Positions 18,493 through 27,771 of a stretch of DNA of 64,000 bases are shown here, in pieces. The translations under genes were made by a program, and so were the position numbers. Below the pieces are notes generated by a model, which was not told the DNA's origin, did not search any database, and saw only the letters and a list, made by a program, of their open reading frames with translations. Every line of letters starts with the position of its first letter. The first letter of the stretch is position 1. Location: NCBI GenBank assembly GCA_964539135.1, contig CAZIFG010000007.1:1-64000 (forward strand). The letters run 5' to 3'. The stretch comes from CAZIFG01 sp964539135. Lineage in GTDB: Bacteria; Margulisbacteria; Marinamargulisbacteria; GCA-2716485; CAZIFG01.

Positions 18493-18553
18493 ACCCCCAC
18501 GCCAGAGGCACTAGATCCTAAGTCTAGCGTGTCTACCATTTCACCACTCGCGC
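18471..18553 (-). tRNA. tRNA-Leu (anticodon UAG)
   Basis: Read on the minus strand, the 7 bp acceptor stem GCGCGAG/CTCGCGC, the D arm, the CTAGA/TCTAG anticodon stem with loop CTTAGGA, a long class II variable arm and the T loop TTCAAGT are all present. The discriminator base is A and CCA is encoded (18471-18473). The long variable arm and the UAG anticodon specify leucine. The 3' half overlaps the end of the LpxB-related gene. Confidence 0.96.
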
Positions 18554-18568
18554 AACTTTTGAAGCCTT

Positions 18569-18597
18569 AGTTTATCAATTTCGTTCTGAAAGGTAAA
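18569..18597 (-). promoter_or_regulatory. Candidate promoter of tRNA-Leu
   Basis: On the minus strand: TTTACC, 17 bp spacer, TAAACT (18569-18574), ending 15 bases before the mature tRNA 5' end. Spacing is ideal, sequence match moderate. Confidence 0.45.
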
Positions 18598-18627
18598 GGC
18601 TTGACTCTTATCACGACATAATGACTG

Positions 18628-18636
18628 TGATACACT
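18628..18636 (+). promoter_or_regulatory. Extended -10 box of hisZ (leaderless)
   Basis: TGATACACT, with the hexamer TACACT at 18631-18636, lies seven bases before the hisZ ATG. It is identical to the box ahead of the LpxB-related gene. No ribosome-binding site is visible. Confidence 0.55.
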
Positions 18637-18643
18637 TATTTCT

Positions 18644-19495
18644 ATGACATATCAAACACTTCGGGGCGCCTTGGAATTTATCCCTGCAGAGGCCCATATT
18701 TTTAGTCAATTTATCAGCGATGCCAAGTCTGCATTTGAGTCTATGGGCTTTGATCGTATTAAAACCCCCACTATTGAACATTTTGAACCCCTTCGCATTG
18801 GCCTTGGCGCTGGGCTTGAATCTCGTGTGTTGCGCTTTTTTGACCCCAATGGCCAAATATTATGCCTTCGGCCTGATCATACGGCGGCCATTGCGCGGCT
18901 TGTTTCGACGCGCATGCGTACGGATTCCTTACCTCTAAACCTTTACTACTTAGACCCCGTCTTTCGTCACCCTAAAGGCGCTGAAAAAGAAGCCTTGGAA
19001 CTGTATCAGGCAGGCGTTGAATTTATTGGTGCTACTGGGATTCACTCTGATCTTCAGGCTATTTCAGCCTGTTTACAAACCCTTTCAAAAATGGGCCTTA
19101 CGACATTAAGTGTTGATATTGGCCATGTTTCTTTTACGGAAGGCCTTGATGAGCTTCGTCGAAATGCCCTTCTTTCAGGTGATTATTTAACCTTTGGATG
19201 TATTCCTGAGCGCGGTGGCCCTGAATGTGTGTCAGACTATCCAGATCTTGTCACCCTTTATGATCGCCTTACATCTGACTATCCTCGCTTTCCTATTGCC
19301 TTTAACAAAGGATTGGTTAAGGACCTTGGTTATTACTCCGGGATTATTTTTGAAGTCTTTGATACTACCACACGACAGGTTGTGGCATCTGGCGGCCGTT
19401 ATGATGGTCTTATGAAAAAATTTGGATATGATCAACCTGCGGTTGGCTTTGCAATTTCCTTAAATTCGCTTCAAAAAGGACGAAAGCCCTCATGA
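18644..19495 (+). CDS. hisZ: ATP phosphoribosyltransferase regulatory subunit HisZ
   Basis: 283-residue paralogue of the histidyl-tRNA synthetase catalytic core lacking the anticodon-binding domain, as expected for HisZ. It carries class II synthetase-like motifs (LRPDHTAAIARLV, YLDPVFRHPKG and ASGGRYDGL near the C-terminus). It forms a hetero-octamer with the short HisG and confers histidine feedback control. The stop overlaps the hisG start (ATGA at 19492-19495), fitting 1:1 production. Confidence 0.92.
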   Translation: MTYQTLRGALEFIPAEAHIFSQFISDAKSAFESMGFDRIKTPTIEHFEPLRIGLGAGLESRVLRFFDPNGQILCLRPDHTAAIARLVSTRMRTDSLPLNLYYLDPVFRHPKGAEKEALELYQAGVEFIGATGIHSDLQAISACLQTLSKMGLTTLSVDIGHVSFTEGLDELRRNALLSGDYLTFGCIPERGGPECVSDYPDLVTLYDRLTSDYPRFPIAFNKGLVKDLGYYSGIIFEVFDTTTRQVVASGGRYDGLMKKFGYDQPAVGFAISLNSLQKGRKPS

Positions 19496-20115
19496 TTACG
19501 ATCGCGGTTGCTAAAGGCTATCTTCTTTCAGAATCTGTCACCCTTTTTCAACGCCTGGGATTCCAGTTTGAAGACGATTTTGCGACTACTCGAAAATTAT
19601 TTATTGAAGATACCTCTCGCGCTATTCGACTCCTGATTGTTCGCCCTTGGGATGTTCCCGTTTATGTTGAATATGGTGCTGCGGATTTGGGCATTGTTGG
19701 CAAAGATGTTCTTCTGGAACAATCGCCTCAAGTGCTTACCTTGCTTGACCTTAAATTTGGCGCCTGTGACTTGGTCATTGCCGGACCTACCCCTATGAGC
19801 GCGGATGCGTTAACACATCACATGACTGTGAGCACCAAATACCCCAATGCTACTCAACGTTTTTTTGATTCCCTTGGTCTTTCTGTGCACTTGATTAAAC
19901 TTTATGGCGCCATTGAACTGGCACCGATTACAGGTGTTTCCGATCTTATTTCTGACCTAACCGCCAGCGGTCGTACACTCAAGGAAAATGGGTTACACGT
20001 GATTAGTACGGTTTTTTCTTCTACTGCGTTTCTCATTGCCAACCCTATTTCGATGAGAGCCCACTATGAACAGCTGGTTAGTCTAACGTCTCGCCTTAAA
20101 GAACAGGTGTCTTAA
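19492..20115 (+). CDS. hisG: ATP phosphoribosyltransferase catalytic subunit, short form
   Basis: First step of histidine biosynthesis, joining ATP and PRPP. The 207-residue protein is the short HisG that lacks the C-terminal regulatory domain and therefore needs HisZ, encoded just upstream. AKGYL near the N-terminus, YVEYGAADLGIVGKD and the PRPP-binding stretch ending in ITGVSDLI are visible. hisE lies elsewhere in the window (28628-28912). Confidence 0.95.
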   Translation: MITIAVAKGYLLSESVTLFQRLGFQFEDDFATTRKLFIEDTSRAIRLLIVRPWDVPVYVEYGAADLGIVGKDVLLEQSPQVLTLLDLKFGACDLVIAGPTPMSADALTHHMTVSTKYPNATQRFFDSLGLSVHLIKLYGAIELAPITGVSDLISDLTASGRTLKENGLHVISTVFSSTAFLIANPISMRAHYEQLVSLTSRLKEQVS

Positions 20116-20119
20116 GGTC

Positions 20120-20632
20120 ATGCGCTTTTATAAAACGCTTTTACGCCGTATTTTAACCCCAAAAGAAATTCATGCCTCTGTCGCGGATATTGATCTTCAT
20201 GCTCTTTACAATAAAGGTATTCGCACTCTTTTTCTGGATGTCGATAATACGCTCATGCGCTACGATGAACGTGTTTTGAGCCCCCACTATTATCACTGGG
20301 TTGTGAAGGCCAAATCGGCTGGGTTTTCTGTTTTTTTAGTCAGTAATAATTTGAGTTATCGCCGTATTTTGAAGGTATGCCAACAAACAGAAACACAGGG
20401 TGTTCATTTTGCCTGCAAACCCTTTACCCCTGCTATTAAAGACTTGGCCCGCAGGCATGGGGTATCCTTTAAACACAGTGCCGTCATTGGGGATCAACTT
20501 CTGAAAGATGTGATCGTGGGCAATTGGGTGAGAGCCTATTCCATTCTGGTCGATCCCATCGACAAACAGTCTTCTTTTTTAAAAATGCTTCAACGGGAGT
20601 TAGAATTATGGATCTTAAGTCGTTTATCTTAA
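20120..20632 (+). CDS. YqeG-type HAD phosphatase
   Basis: 170-residue HAD-superfamily hydrolase of the YqeG/TIGR01668 group with the nucleophile motif DVDNT (40-44), a Ser/Asn motif II (VSNN) and the acidic motif GDQLLKDV. Members from Firmicutes and cyanobacteria are phosphatases, some phosphatidylglycerophosphate phosphatases; substrate here unknown. If it acts on PGP it would complement the PgsA domain at 42568. It follows hisG by four bases and overlaps the next gene by 25 bp. Confidence 0.85.
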   Translation: MRFYKTLLRRILTPKEIHASVADIDLHALYNKGIRTLFLDVDNTLMRYDERVLSPHYYHWVVKAKSAGFSVFLVSNNLSYRRILKVCQQTETQGVHFACKPFTPAIKDLARRHGVSFKHSAVIGDQLLKDVIVGNWVRAYSILVDPIDKQSSFLKMLQRELELWILSRLS

Positions 20633-21957
20633 AACCTACAAGGCTTGTGGGCTTATTTGTTTTCATCCTCCTTTTTTCTGCCATTCTCATGGGATTAAGT
20701 GGCTGTGAAAACAAATATGAAGAACTGGAGTCCAACTATTACTCCGGTCATTACTTAGACGCCATCGAAGCGGCTGCCGAAGGGTATTTTGATCCGTCTA
20801 TACGGCCTAAGGTCTCCTCTTTTTTATCCGAATTTGGATCTAAACTCTTTGATAAGGCCTTTTTACAAGGTGATGAACTGGGCAAGGATTATCAATCTGA
20901 AGAAGCTGTTTTATTTTGGAGCCGGCTTTTGGTTGCCACCCAAAAATTAGATACGAATGCCGCGCCTGTGGACTCTTTAAAAGGCTTTGTCAGTTCCGCT
21001 GAATCTCGTCTTAAAACTGCCACCGACCGTTATGTTGAAACCCATTGGGAACTGGCTCAAAGCATGCGCGCAAAGTCGCATTATAGAGAAGCTCTATTTC
21101 ATTTGGATCAAATTTTAAAATATTCGAATAATAGACCTGAGATTGTTGACTTCTATAATGAAACCAAGGAATTGGCCAAACAAGTGGTCGTCATTTATCC
21201 TTTTTATACGGCATCTGACTCTATGCCAGCTCAACTTAAATCTCTGTTTAAAACGCTTGCCCCGGCTCATCGTACGCCTGCTTCGGGGCCTAAAGCCATT
21301 TCTACTGGAACAGAAAGCTTCAAATCCTTTCCTATTTTACAGGGTATCCGGGTATCTGATCGATTTTCAGGCTCTTTGCTTCGGGCTTTAGACAAATATA
21401 AATCCCCTTACATGACCTTTATTCTTGCTGGATCGGAAGAAAAAATACCGGAATCTGTCGATTATGTGATTCGAGGACTTGTTCAACCCGATGAAGAAGA
21501 TACAGAATCGTTTCCGGAGCGCGAAGTCCGCAATGCAACCCTTCAATACACCCGACGCAACTATGGGGATCAGGAATGGTTCTCCAGTAATTTTCAATAC
21601 ACTGTCTTTAAAAATGCCTACCGTGTGAATATGGTGATTGAAGCCAATGTCTTACACCCCACTTCCAATGCCATCCTTTCTCGCGTTAATCTCACCAAAA
21701 GGGCCGAAAATGCCCATGAATACAAATCTAAAGATATTGTATGGAATGCACCGCCTGATGTAAAAGCTACCCTTTTTCCGATTGAATATGACCGTCTTTT
21801 AGATGTGCCTATTTCTTTGGATAGACGGGATCTTGTTAAACAGGCGATTGATACGGCTGCAGATGAGCTGGCTAAAAAAATATTGGCTCAAATTGATAAA
21901 AATTTGCTGTATTCGAAGCCTACGATGAATCAAACCGCGACAAAAAATTCACGTTAA
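20608..21957 (+). CDS. Large lipoprotein, helical-repeat N-terminus
   Basis: 449-residue protein starting at the ATG with GGGAG 8 nt upstream. Its hydrophobic signal ends in the lipobox LSGC with Cys33. Residues after the lipobox are helical and TPR-like, followed by a charged mixed region. I do not recognise the C-terminal family. It overlaps the HAD gene by 25 bp, so it is probably in the hisZ operon; its stop abuts the convergent HopA1-like gene. Confidence 0.75.
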   Translation: MDLKSFILKPTRLVGLFVFILLFSAILMGLSGCENKYEELESNYYSGHYLDAIEAAAEGYFDPSIRPKVSSFLSEFGSKLFDKAFLQGDELGKDYQSEEAVLFWSRLLVATQKLDTNAAPVDSLKGFVSSAESRLKTATDRYVETHWELAQSMRAKSHYREALFHLDQILKYSNNRPEIVDFYNETKELAKQVVVIYPFYTASDSMPAQLKSLFKTLAPAHRTPASGPKAISTGTESFKSFPILQGIRVSDRFSGSLLRALDKYKSPYMTFILAGSEEKIPESVDYVIRGLVQPDEEDTESFPEREVRNATLQYTRRNYGDQEWFSSNFQYTVFKNAYRVNMVIEANVLHPTSNAILSRVNLTKRAENAHEYKSKDIVWNAPPDVKATLFPIEYDRLLDVPISLDRRDLVKQAIDTAADELAKKILAQIDKNLLYSKPTMNQTATKNSR

Positions 21958-22806
21958 TTAGGGCATTTCTATACAAGCTGGCTTCAGGGGAGATAGGCTG
22001 TCTGCGCTCATTAATTTTATTAACCAGTTTAAAATGGTTTCTTTTTCTGCCTCTGTTACGGGTCTGCTGAGTTTTGAGACTCTCATTGCCGCCCATAGAT
22101 AATAACATCGACTTTCTCCAAATCCATATCGTCTCTCTGGCTCTACATATACGGGTTTAATCTTATTTGTTGCCAGTCCTATGCCTTTTTGAATCGGGTC
22201 TATAAAAAGAGGTAATTTATCCTTAAAATCGTCTACCCGCCATGTTTTGACTAGGGCTTTGAAGCTCTCTATATCGTCTTTATTTAAAAATAAAATGATT
22301 CTGTCATGTCGTGATTTTGCCCCTTCTGTCATCATGATTTTAAATTTAACCCGATGCTCTTCTGAAAATTCAATCAATTCTGCCAAAATTTTATGATCAA
22401 AAATAGCCTCATTTTTTGGATTTAAATAGGCTCTATACGCGTAATCTATCGCCTCTTTTTGGGGGATAAAATGGATAAACGCATCCGCCATTTCATTTAT
22501 ATTGATATCCTTGATAAACTCTAATTTTTCTGTAGATTTATTTCTATTTTGAATCCAAAACTGGCTCTGACTTGACCGTTTTAAGTTCATTAGTTTTTCT
22601 ATAAAACAAAGTCCTCCGTCTCTATCATCCCCTTCTAAAGGCGGGGATACCGCTTTTGATACATAATCATTGTAGTATGTATCAAAAGATGGCTTTACGC
22701 CTGTTGCTTCAAATGATGCAATAGCCCGATTCAATAAATAATCATAATCCCGATGAATTTTTGGGTTTGTTTCGCATACTGGACAGGCAACTACTTTAAA
22801 CATCAT
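21958..22806 (-). CDS. HopA1-like effector/lyase family protein (tentative)
   Basis: 282-residue protein with an N-terminal CPVC pair (8-11) and a C-terminal half resembling the HopA1 family: KIMMTEG and RHDRIILFLNK, then PLFIDPIQKGIGLA (GIGLA 208-212), then FGESRC (229-234) and a helix. HopA1 domains occur in type III effectors, in cyanobacteria, and in class V lanthipeptide systems where they act as phospho-amino-acid lyases. The assignment is from pattern memory, not alignment. AAGGAT precedes the start. It follows the 22846-23877 gene by 39 bp on the same strand and is likely co-transcribed. Confidence 0.5.
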   Translation of the reverse strand: MMFKVVACPVCETNPKIHRDYDYLLNRAIASFEATGVKPSFDTYYNDYVSKAVSPPLEGDDRDGGLCFIEKLMNLKRSSQSQFWIQNRNKSTEKLEFIKDININEMADAFIHFIPQKEAIDYAYRAYLNPKNEAIFDHKILAELIEFSEEHRVKFKIMMTEGAKSRHDRIILFLNKDDIESFKALVKTWRVDDFKDKLPLFIDPIQKGIGLATNKIKPVYVEPERRYGFGESRCYYLWAAMRVSKLSRPVTEAEKETILNWLIKLMSADSLSPLKPACIEMP

Positions 22807-22845
22807 TTTTTATTATCCTTTATTTTTAATTTTTTTTATACCTAT

Positions 22846-23877
22846 TTAAAAGTCACCTTCTATTGGACTCGTTTGCCTAAAAGGATTGGCACATAAACTC
22901 ACACTGATGCCCTCTACCCCTACAAAAATCTTACTGGAACTTCCTGTGTACACCGTGCCGCGTGCCATAATCAGAGGCTTTACACTCCCATACTTTTCTA
23001 AACTTTCTATGATTTGGTTGACTTCAAAACTTCGACTTTCTTCCACTCTATGCATTCCCTGATTGACTCTGATATGCATATGTAAGGTTGTTGTTTCGTC
23101 TACATAAGGAAAATGAAAGTAATTTCTTACGGTATCCGTCTCTGGATCTACGCCATATCCTGTTTTTAAATTTTCTAAAGCCATCTCTTTCAACCGTTGA
23201 AGCATCGGAATATCGTCAGGTGTTAAATCTAAAATTGTGGCTTTATAAGGCACCGATGATTCCCTTTCTAGGGTTCCTATATCCACTTGACTACTTGTTC
23301 TTTTCAAAAGCTTTGAGTAAGAAGTACTCCTCTTTATACCTAGAGCCTCTCCTGTTCTGGGGTCTTTACCAATATCCACCGTTTTTTCTTTTAACACTAA
23401 AGCTCTATATTCAGCGTCCGTTCTGAATAACAAATTATTGAACTCTGTTTCTTCTATCTGGCTGGGGTGTATAGACCAAGATACTGCCCCAAATCCATCC
23501 GGATTTTCCTTTGCTAGTAAGGGTGTTTCCATGAGTTGCTCATGATCGGTACACCCTGGATTTGGCATGATCATAATATCCCCTTCTCTATTAAATGAAT
23601 ATAAATTAGACTGATGGATTAACCCTTCTATATGCCTGGATGGCCTTAACTTTAGAAAATCATGCGCAAATTTTGGGAGGCCCCTTACGTCTCTATACCT
23701 TTTGTTTAATTCATCTAATCCGTCTTCCGTTTCAAATCTAACACAATAGCATGTCTCTTGATTATATCTCTCCATGACGGCAGGTTGAATCTTTAATGTT
23801 TTTTTAGGCGGGCATAGTTCCCGTATTTTTTTATTCAATTTATCGCCACTATAGTTTAAAGGCACTTTTTTTTTCAT
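22846..23877 (-). CDS. Unrecognised protein, possible HIT/DcpS-like fold
   Basis: 343-residue soluble protein of mixed alpha/beta character. Near the C-terminus, YFHFPYVDETT followed by LHMHIRV (265-271) resembles the nucleotide-binding His triad segment of HIT/DcpS-type hydrolases, but the third His is Arg. The rest is unrecognised. A GGAG lies 8 nt before the ATG. It is the first gene of a two-gene unit with the HopA1-like gene, in an AT-richer patch suggesting acquisition. The HIT assignment is weak. Confidence 0.4.
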   Translation of the reverse strand: MKKKVPLNYSGDKLNKKIRELCPPKKTLKIQPAVMERYNQETCYCVRFETEDGLDELNKRYRDVRGLPKFAHDFLKLRPSRHIEGLIHQSNLYSFNREGDIMIMPNPGCTDHEQLMETPLLAKENPDGFGAVSWSIHPSQIEETEFNNLLFRTDAEYRALVLKEKTVDIGKDPRTGEALGIKRSTSYSKLLKRTSSQVDIGTLERESSVPYKATILDLTPDDIPMLQRLKEMALENLKTGYGVDPETDTVRNYFHFPYVDETTTLHMHIRVNQGMHRVEESRSFEVNQIIESLEKYGSVKPLIMARGTVYTGSSSKIFVGVEGISVSLCANPFRQTSPIEGDF

Positions 23878-23996
23878 TTATTCATCTCCGCCTCTATTTT
23901 TTAAACACAATAAAACATATTTTCCTATGTCTATTTTCGTTTATTTTTTATATTTATTTCAGTATTTTTTATATTTATATTTATTTATACCTGTAG

Positions 23997-24002
23997 TATA
24001 CT
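23997..24002 (+). promoter_or_regulatory. -10 box of the Fic-like gene (leaderless)
   Basis: TATACT ends exactly six bases before the ATG at 24009, which places the start site on the ATG. The 131 bp between this and the divergent 23877 start is very AT-rich, with repeated TTTATATTTATT runs. No other feature is visible there. Confidence 0.5.
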
Positions 24003-24008
24003 TCTAGT

Positions 24009-24869
24009 ATGCTATCTCGTTTGTACAAAACTAAACTGGAATCCTTAAAAAAAGAGTTTCAAGTCTTAAAATCAAGACGTCATGTTTTTTTAAACCATCT
24101 TCATACTGCTGAACTGCCAGATTTTATCTTTAATACGGTACCCTGCACGACAGATTCGCTGAGCTTGGCTGAAATTCAAGCCTTTTTATGCCATTCGAAA
24201 ATCCCCAAACATACCTCAATTCATAAAATTGATGATATTCATCGCTTCAAAATACTTCATGAAAGACTGCGGATGCTTCCCCCCGAAACGCCCATTACTG
24301 CGGCATTGCTGCTATCTTGTTATGAGCCCCTTACCCTGTCTGGTGCTGCTCGATTTAGAAAAATGGGAGAATACATTCATTTTAGCACGCATAAAACGGC
24401 TCCTCCCGATCAAATCCCGGCCTTTATTCAGGCTCTTTTAGAGACCTATTACACGCCTTCTGGTTTTTATGTGGATAACATCGCTCGCTTTCATTTTGAA
24501 TTTAAGCGTATTCACCCTTTTTTAAATTATAACGATGTTATTGGCATGATGCTTCTTAACTTCCAACTGCATCAATTTGGATTGCCCCCTGTTATTTTTA
24601 GGCTCAAAGATAGGGCCCGTTATTTATCTGCGTTTCAAGCCTATCAACAAGAGGGTTCCCTTCGCCCTCTTTCTACACTCCTCGCCTTAGCGATTCTTGA
24701 ATCGTTACATAAACGCATTGCCTACCTTAAAGGCTTAAACATAATCACTCTCTCTGAATTTTCAACCCACAGTCCCGACTCTTTGAATGCACTCATTAAC
24801 CAGGCTAAACGCCAAACACTCCCCGCTTTTCGCGAAAATGGGGCTTGGATGATTGGCGCTTACACCTAG
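24009..24869 (+). CDS. Fic-domain protein with a degenerate catalytic motif
   Basis: 286-residue protein whose residues 150-235 match the Fic core: FHFEFKRIHPF, then helix LLNFQLHQFGLPPVIF and the ARYLSAFQAYQ helix. The catalytic His169 and Phe171 remain, but the HPFxxGNGRxxR motif reads HPFLNYNDVIGM, so the glycines and the phosphate-binding Arg are gone. Fic enzymes AMPylate or phosphorylate targets. This copy is probably catalytically dead or altered, perhaps a regulator. The frame is intact over full length, arguing against a simple pseudogene. It overlaps convergent gatB by 4 bp. Confidence 0.8.
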   Translation: MLSRLYKTKLESLKKEFQVLKSRRHVFLNHLHTAELPDFIFNTVPCTTDSLSLAEIQAFLCHSKIPKHTSIHKIDDIHRFKILHERLRMLPPETPITAALLLSCYEPLTLSGAARFRKMGEYIHFSTHKTAPPDQIPAFIQALLETYYTPSGFYVDNIARFHFEFKRIHPFLNYNDVIGMMLLNFQLHQFGLPPVIFRLKDRARYLSAFQAYQQEGSLRPLSTLLALAILESLHKRIAYLKGLNIITLSEFSTHSPDSLNALINQAKRQTLPAFRENGAWMIGAYT

Positions 24870-26320
24870 ATGCCTATTGCCTTCGTAATGAGCTTATTTA
24901 CCGTATCTGGATTGGCTTTTCCTTTGCTTCGTTTCATGATTTGACCCACTAAAAATCCGGCTGCCTGCCCCTTACCATTTTTAATCTTTTCGACCACATC
25001 TGGGTTTTCAGACAATACCGCCATCACCATTTCCATCAGCTCAGACTCATCCGAAATTTGGCCTCCGCCTTGCGATTCAATTAACGCTTTTGGACGTTCT
25101 CCTGCCAGACATTGCGGAATAATATCTTTGGCCATTTTCCCTGAAATGGTGCCATTTTGAACCATGGTTACCAATTCGATCAGTCCCTCTGGTGTCAGCT
25201 TAATGGTTTCAAATGTCTCTCCACGCTCTTTTAAAGCGGCATTGATATCGCCAATAACCCACTTTACAAGCTCTTTTGGTGCAAGACCGGAATCTCGTGA
25301 AATAGCCGCATTGAAGTAGGCTTTTAAGCTTAAATCTCCCATGACAACCCCAATTTCAAAGTCACTCATCCCATATGTATCCTTGTACCTTGCTTTGATG
25401 GCATCTGGATGTTCGCTCATTTCAGATTTAATCGAAGTAAACCAGTCCTCATCAATGATTAAAGGCGGTAAATCTGGTTCTGGAAAATACCGATAATCAT
25501 GGGCATCTTCCTTACTTCGGAGTGAGGTTGTTTTTTGCGTGGCATCATCATAATTTCGGGTTTCTTGAATGATGGTTCCGCCGGATAAAATGACCTCTTC
25601 TTGCCGTTTAATTTCATAATTAATCGCACGCTCTAAAGACCGAAATGAATTGATGTTTTTAACTTCGGCTCTTGTCCCAAACGCGTCTTGACCGACTGGA
25701 CGAATGGATACATTGGCATCGGCTCTAAAATGTCCCTTTTCTAAATCTGCTTCACTGATGCCCATGTGCCGCATGATTTCATGAAGCGCCTCCATGTAAG
25801 CCCGTGCTTCTGCTGCGGACCTTAAATCGGGCTCGGAGACAATTTCTATCAAGGGACATCCGGCACGATTCAAATCCACGATGCTATAGGTCGCACCGGC
25901 AATGCCTTCCGCGCCTTGATGCAGGAGTTTACCCGCATCTTCTTCCATGTGAATTCGCGTAATGCCAATGCGTTTTTGCTTTCCTTCTACCATAATATTT
26001 AAATGGCCATGCTCACAAATTGGCTCTTCGAATTGACTGATTTGATAGCCTTTGGGCAAATCTGGATAAAAATAGTTCTTACGCGCAAATACACTTTTCG
26101 TATTGACTTTACAAGACAATGCCACGCCTGCCTGAACCGCAAGCTCCACAGCCCGCTTATTTAACACCGGTAAGGCGCCTGGAAGTCCCAAACACACCGT
26201 TGTCACATTGGTATTCGGCGTATCTCCAAATTGATTGGATGCCGTTGAAAATAGCTTTGTATTTGTTTTTAACTGTACATGTACTTCAATTCCTATCACA
26301 GGTTCAAATTTTTGGCTCAT
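24866..26320 (-). CDS. gatB: Aspartyl/glutamyl-tRNA amidotransferase subunit B
   Basis: 484-residue subunit of the amidotransferase that converts Glu-tRNA(Gln) and Asp-tRNA(Asn). The N-terminus FEPVIGIEVHVQL, the kinase-like GatB core and the C-terminal YqeY tail domain (GKMAKDII, GFLVGQIMKRSKGKANP) are complete. The ATG at 26318-26320 overlaps the gatA stop (ATGA), so the longer upstream frame is not used. Order gatC-gatA-gatB is that of many bacteria. Confidence 0.97.
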   Translation of the reverse strand: MSQKFEPVIGIEVHVQLKTNTKLFSTASNQFGDTPNTNVTTVCLGLPGALPVLNKRAVELAVQAGVALSCKVNTKSVFARKNYFYPDLPKGYQISQFEEPICEHGHLNIMVEGKQKRIGITRIHMEEDAGKLLHQGAEGIAGATYSIVDLNRAGCPLIEIVSEPDLRSAAEARAYMEALHEIMRHMGISEADLEKGHFRADANVSIRPVGQDAFGTRAEVKNINSFRSLERAINYEIKRQEEVILSGGTIIQETRNYDDATQKTTSLRSKEDAHDYRYFPEPDLPPLIIDEDWFTSIKSEMSEHPDAIKARYKDTYGMSDFEIGVVMGDLSLKAYFNAAISRDSGLAPKELVKWVIGDINAALKERGETFETIKLTPEGLIELVTMVQNGTISGKMAKDIIPQCLAGERPKALIESQGGGQISDESELMEMVMAVLSENPDVVEKIKNGKGQAAGFLVGQIMKRSKGKANPDTVNKLITKAIGI

Positions 26321-27771
26321 ACGTGCCCCTCCGGAGATTCTAGATGCCAGGCCGTTAAGGACTGATAACAATCGGCTACATTTAATAAGGTTTCTTCATC
26401 AAAGGCCTTGCCTATCATTTGAATCCCAATGGGTAAGCCTTTTGAAAATCCCCCCGGAACTGAAATCGCTGGAAGTCCCGCCATATTTGCTGGAATTGTG
26501 GCTAAATCCGCCAAGTACATGGCCATAGGGTCTTCTGATTTTTCTCCAAACTTAAAGGGTAAGTCCGGTGTTGTGGGTGTCATAACAATGTCAAAGGTTT
26601 TGAAAATATGATTAAACTCTTGCTGAATAAAGGCTCTCGCTTTTTGCGCTTTGATGTAATAGGCATCGTAATAGCCAGAACTTAAGGCAAATGTCCCTAA
26701 CATAATGCGGCGTTTGACCTCTTTTCCAAATCCCTTGGATCGGGTTTTAATCATCATATCTTTTAAATTTTTACCCTCTTCTCTAATGGTATATCGCACG
26801 CCATCGTATCTGGCCAAATTGGAAGAGGCTTCAGCTGGCGCAATGATGTAATAAGTCGGAATAGAGGTTGTCAGAGAGGGCATGTCTACTTCTTCAAAAT
26901 GGGCTCCCTGCGCCACTAAAACGTCAAGCGCGGCACTTACACTGTCTCTAATAGCGGGATCAAAGGCCTCTGTCATGAGCTGCTTGGGTACGGCAATTTT
27001 TAATCCTTTGATATCTTTTTTGAGTGCTTTTGAAAAATCAGGAACCATCACCTGCGCCGACGTTGCATCGTGAACATCATGACCACAAATAGCGGTTAAA
27101 ATATGCGCCATATCCTCAACCGTGTGCGTGAATGGACCAATTTGATCCAAAGAAGAGGCAAATGCAACTAGACCATATCGCGAGACGCGTCCATAGGTGG
27201 GTTTTAACCCCACTATATTACAAAAAGACGCAGGTTGACGAATAGACCCACCGGTATCCGATCCTAAAGAAACTGGCACCTGTAAGCCGCCTACGGTTGC
27301 GGCAGAACCGCCTGAAGACCCACCTGGTGTTCGGTTTGTATCATAGGGATTTCTACTGGGACCATAGGCCGAATTTTCTGTTGACGATCCCATGGCAAAT
27401 TCATCTAAATTTGTTTTTCCCACTGGAATCATTAAGTGTTGGTTTAACTTCTCAATAACGGTGGCATTGTAGGGAGAGATAAAATGCTCCAGCATTTTTG
27501 AAGCACAGGTTAAGGGCTGACCTTTCATCGCTAGGTTATCTTTAATCGCAATGGGAATTCCAGCCAAAAAAGGCAGTGAATCGCCCTTCTTAAAGCGCTC
27601 ATCTAGGCTCGACGCCTTTGAAAGTGCCTCGTCTTTACATAATGATAAAAAAGCCTTTAATTTTGGCTCTGTTTCCTCTATTTTTTGGTAGGTATTTTCA
27701 ATTAATTCAGTACATGTGATGATTTGATTTTTTAACTCATGATGGAGTTGAACGATTGTTTTTTTACTCAT
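26317..27771 (-). CDS. gatA: Aspartyl/glutamyl-tRNA amidotransferase subunit A
   Basis: 484-residue amidase that releases ammonia from glutamine. The Ser-cisSer-Lys catalytic set is visible: IAIKDNLA with the catalytic Lys, GGSSGGSAA, and GSDTGGSIRQPASF with the nucleophile Ser. The start overlaps the gatC stop (ATGA at 27768-27771) and the stop overlaps gatB. Confidence 0.97.
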   Translation of the reverse strand: MSKKTIVQLHHELKNQIITCTELIENTYQKIEETEPKLKAFLSLCKDEALSKASSLDERFKKGDSLPFLAGIPIAIKDNLAMKGQPLTCASKMLEHFISPYNATVIEKLNQHLMIPVGKTNLDEFAMGSSTENSAYGPSRNPYDTNRTPGGSSGGSAATVGGLQVPVSLGSDTGGSIRQPASFCNIVGLKPTYGRVSRYGLVAFASSLDQIGPFTHTVEDMAHILTAICGHDVHDATSAQVMVPDFSKALKKDIKGLKIAVPKQLMTEAFDPAIRDSVSAALDVLVAQGAHFEEVDMPSLTTSIPTYYIIAPAEASSNLARYDGVRYTIREEGKNLKDMMIKTRSKGFGKEVKRRIMLGTFALSSGYYDAYYIKAQKARAFIQQEFNHIFKTFDIVMTPTTPDLPFKFGEKSEDPMAMYLADLATIPANMAGLPAISVPGGFSKGLPIGIQMIGKAFDEETLLNVADCYQSLTAWHLESPEGHV

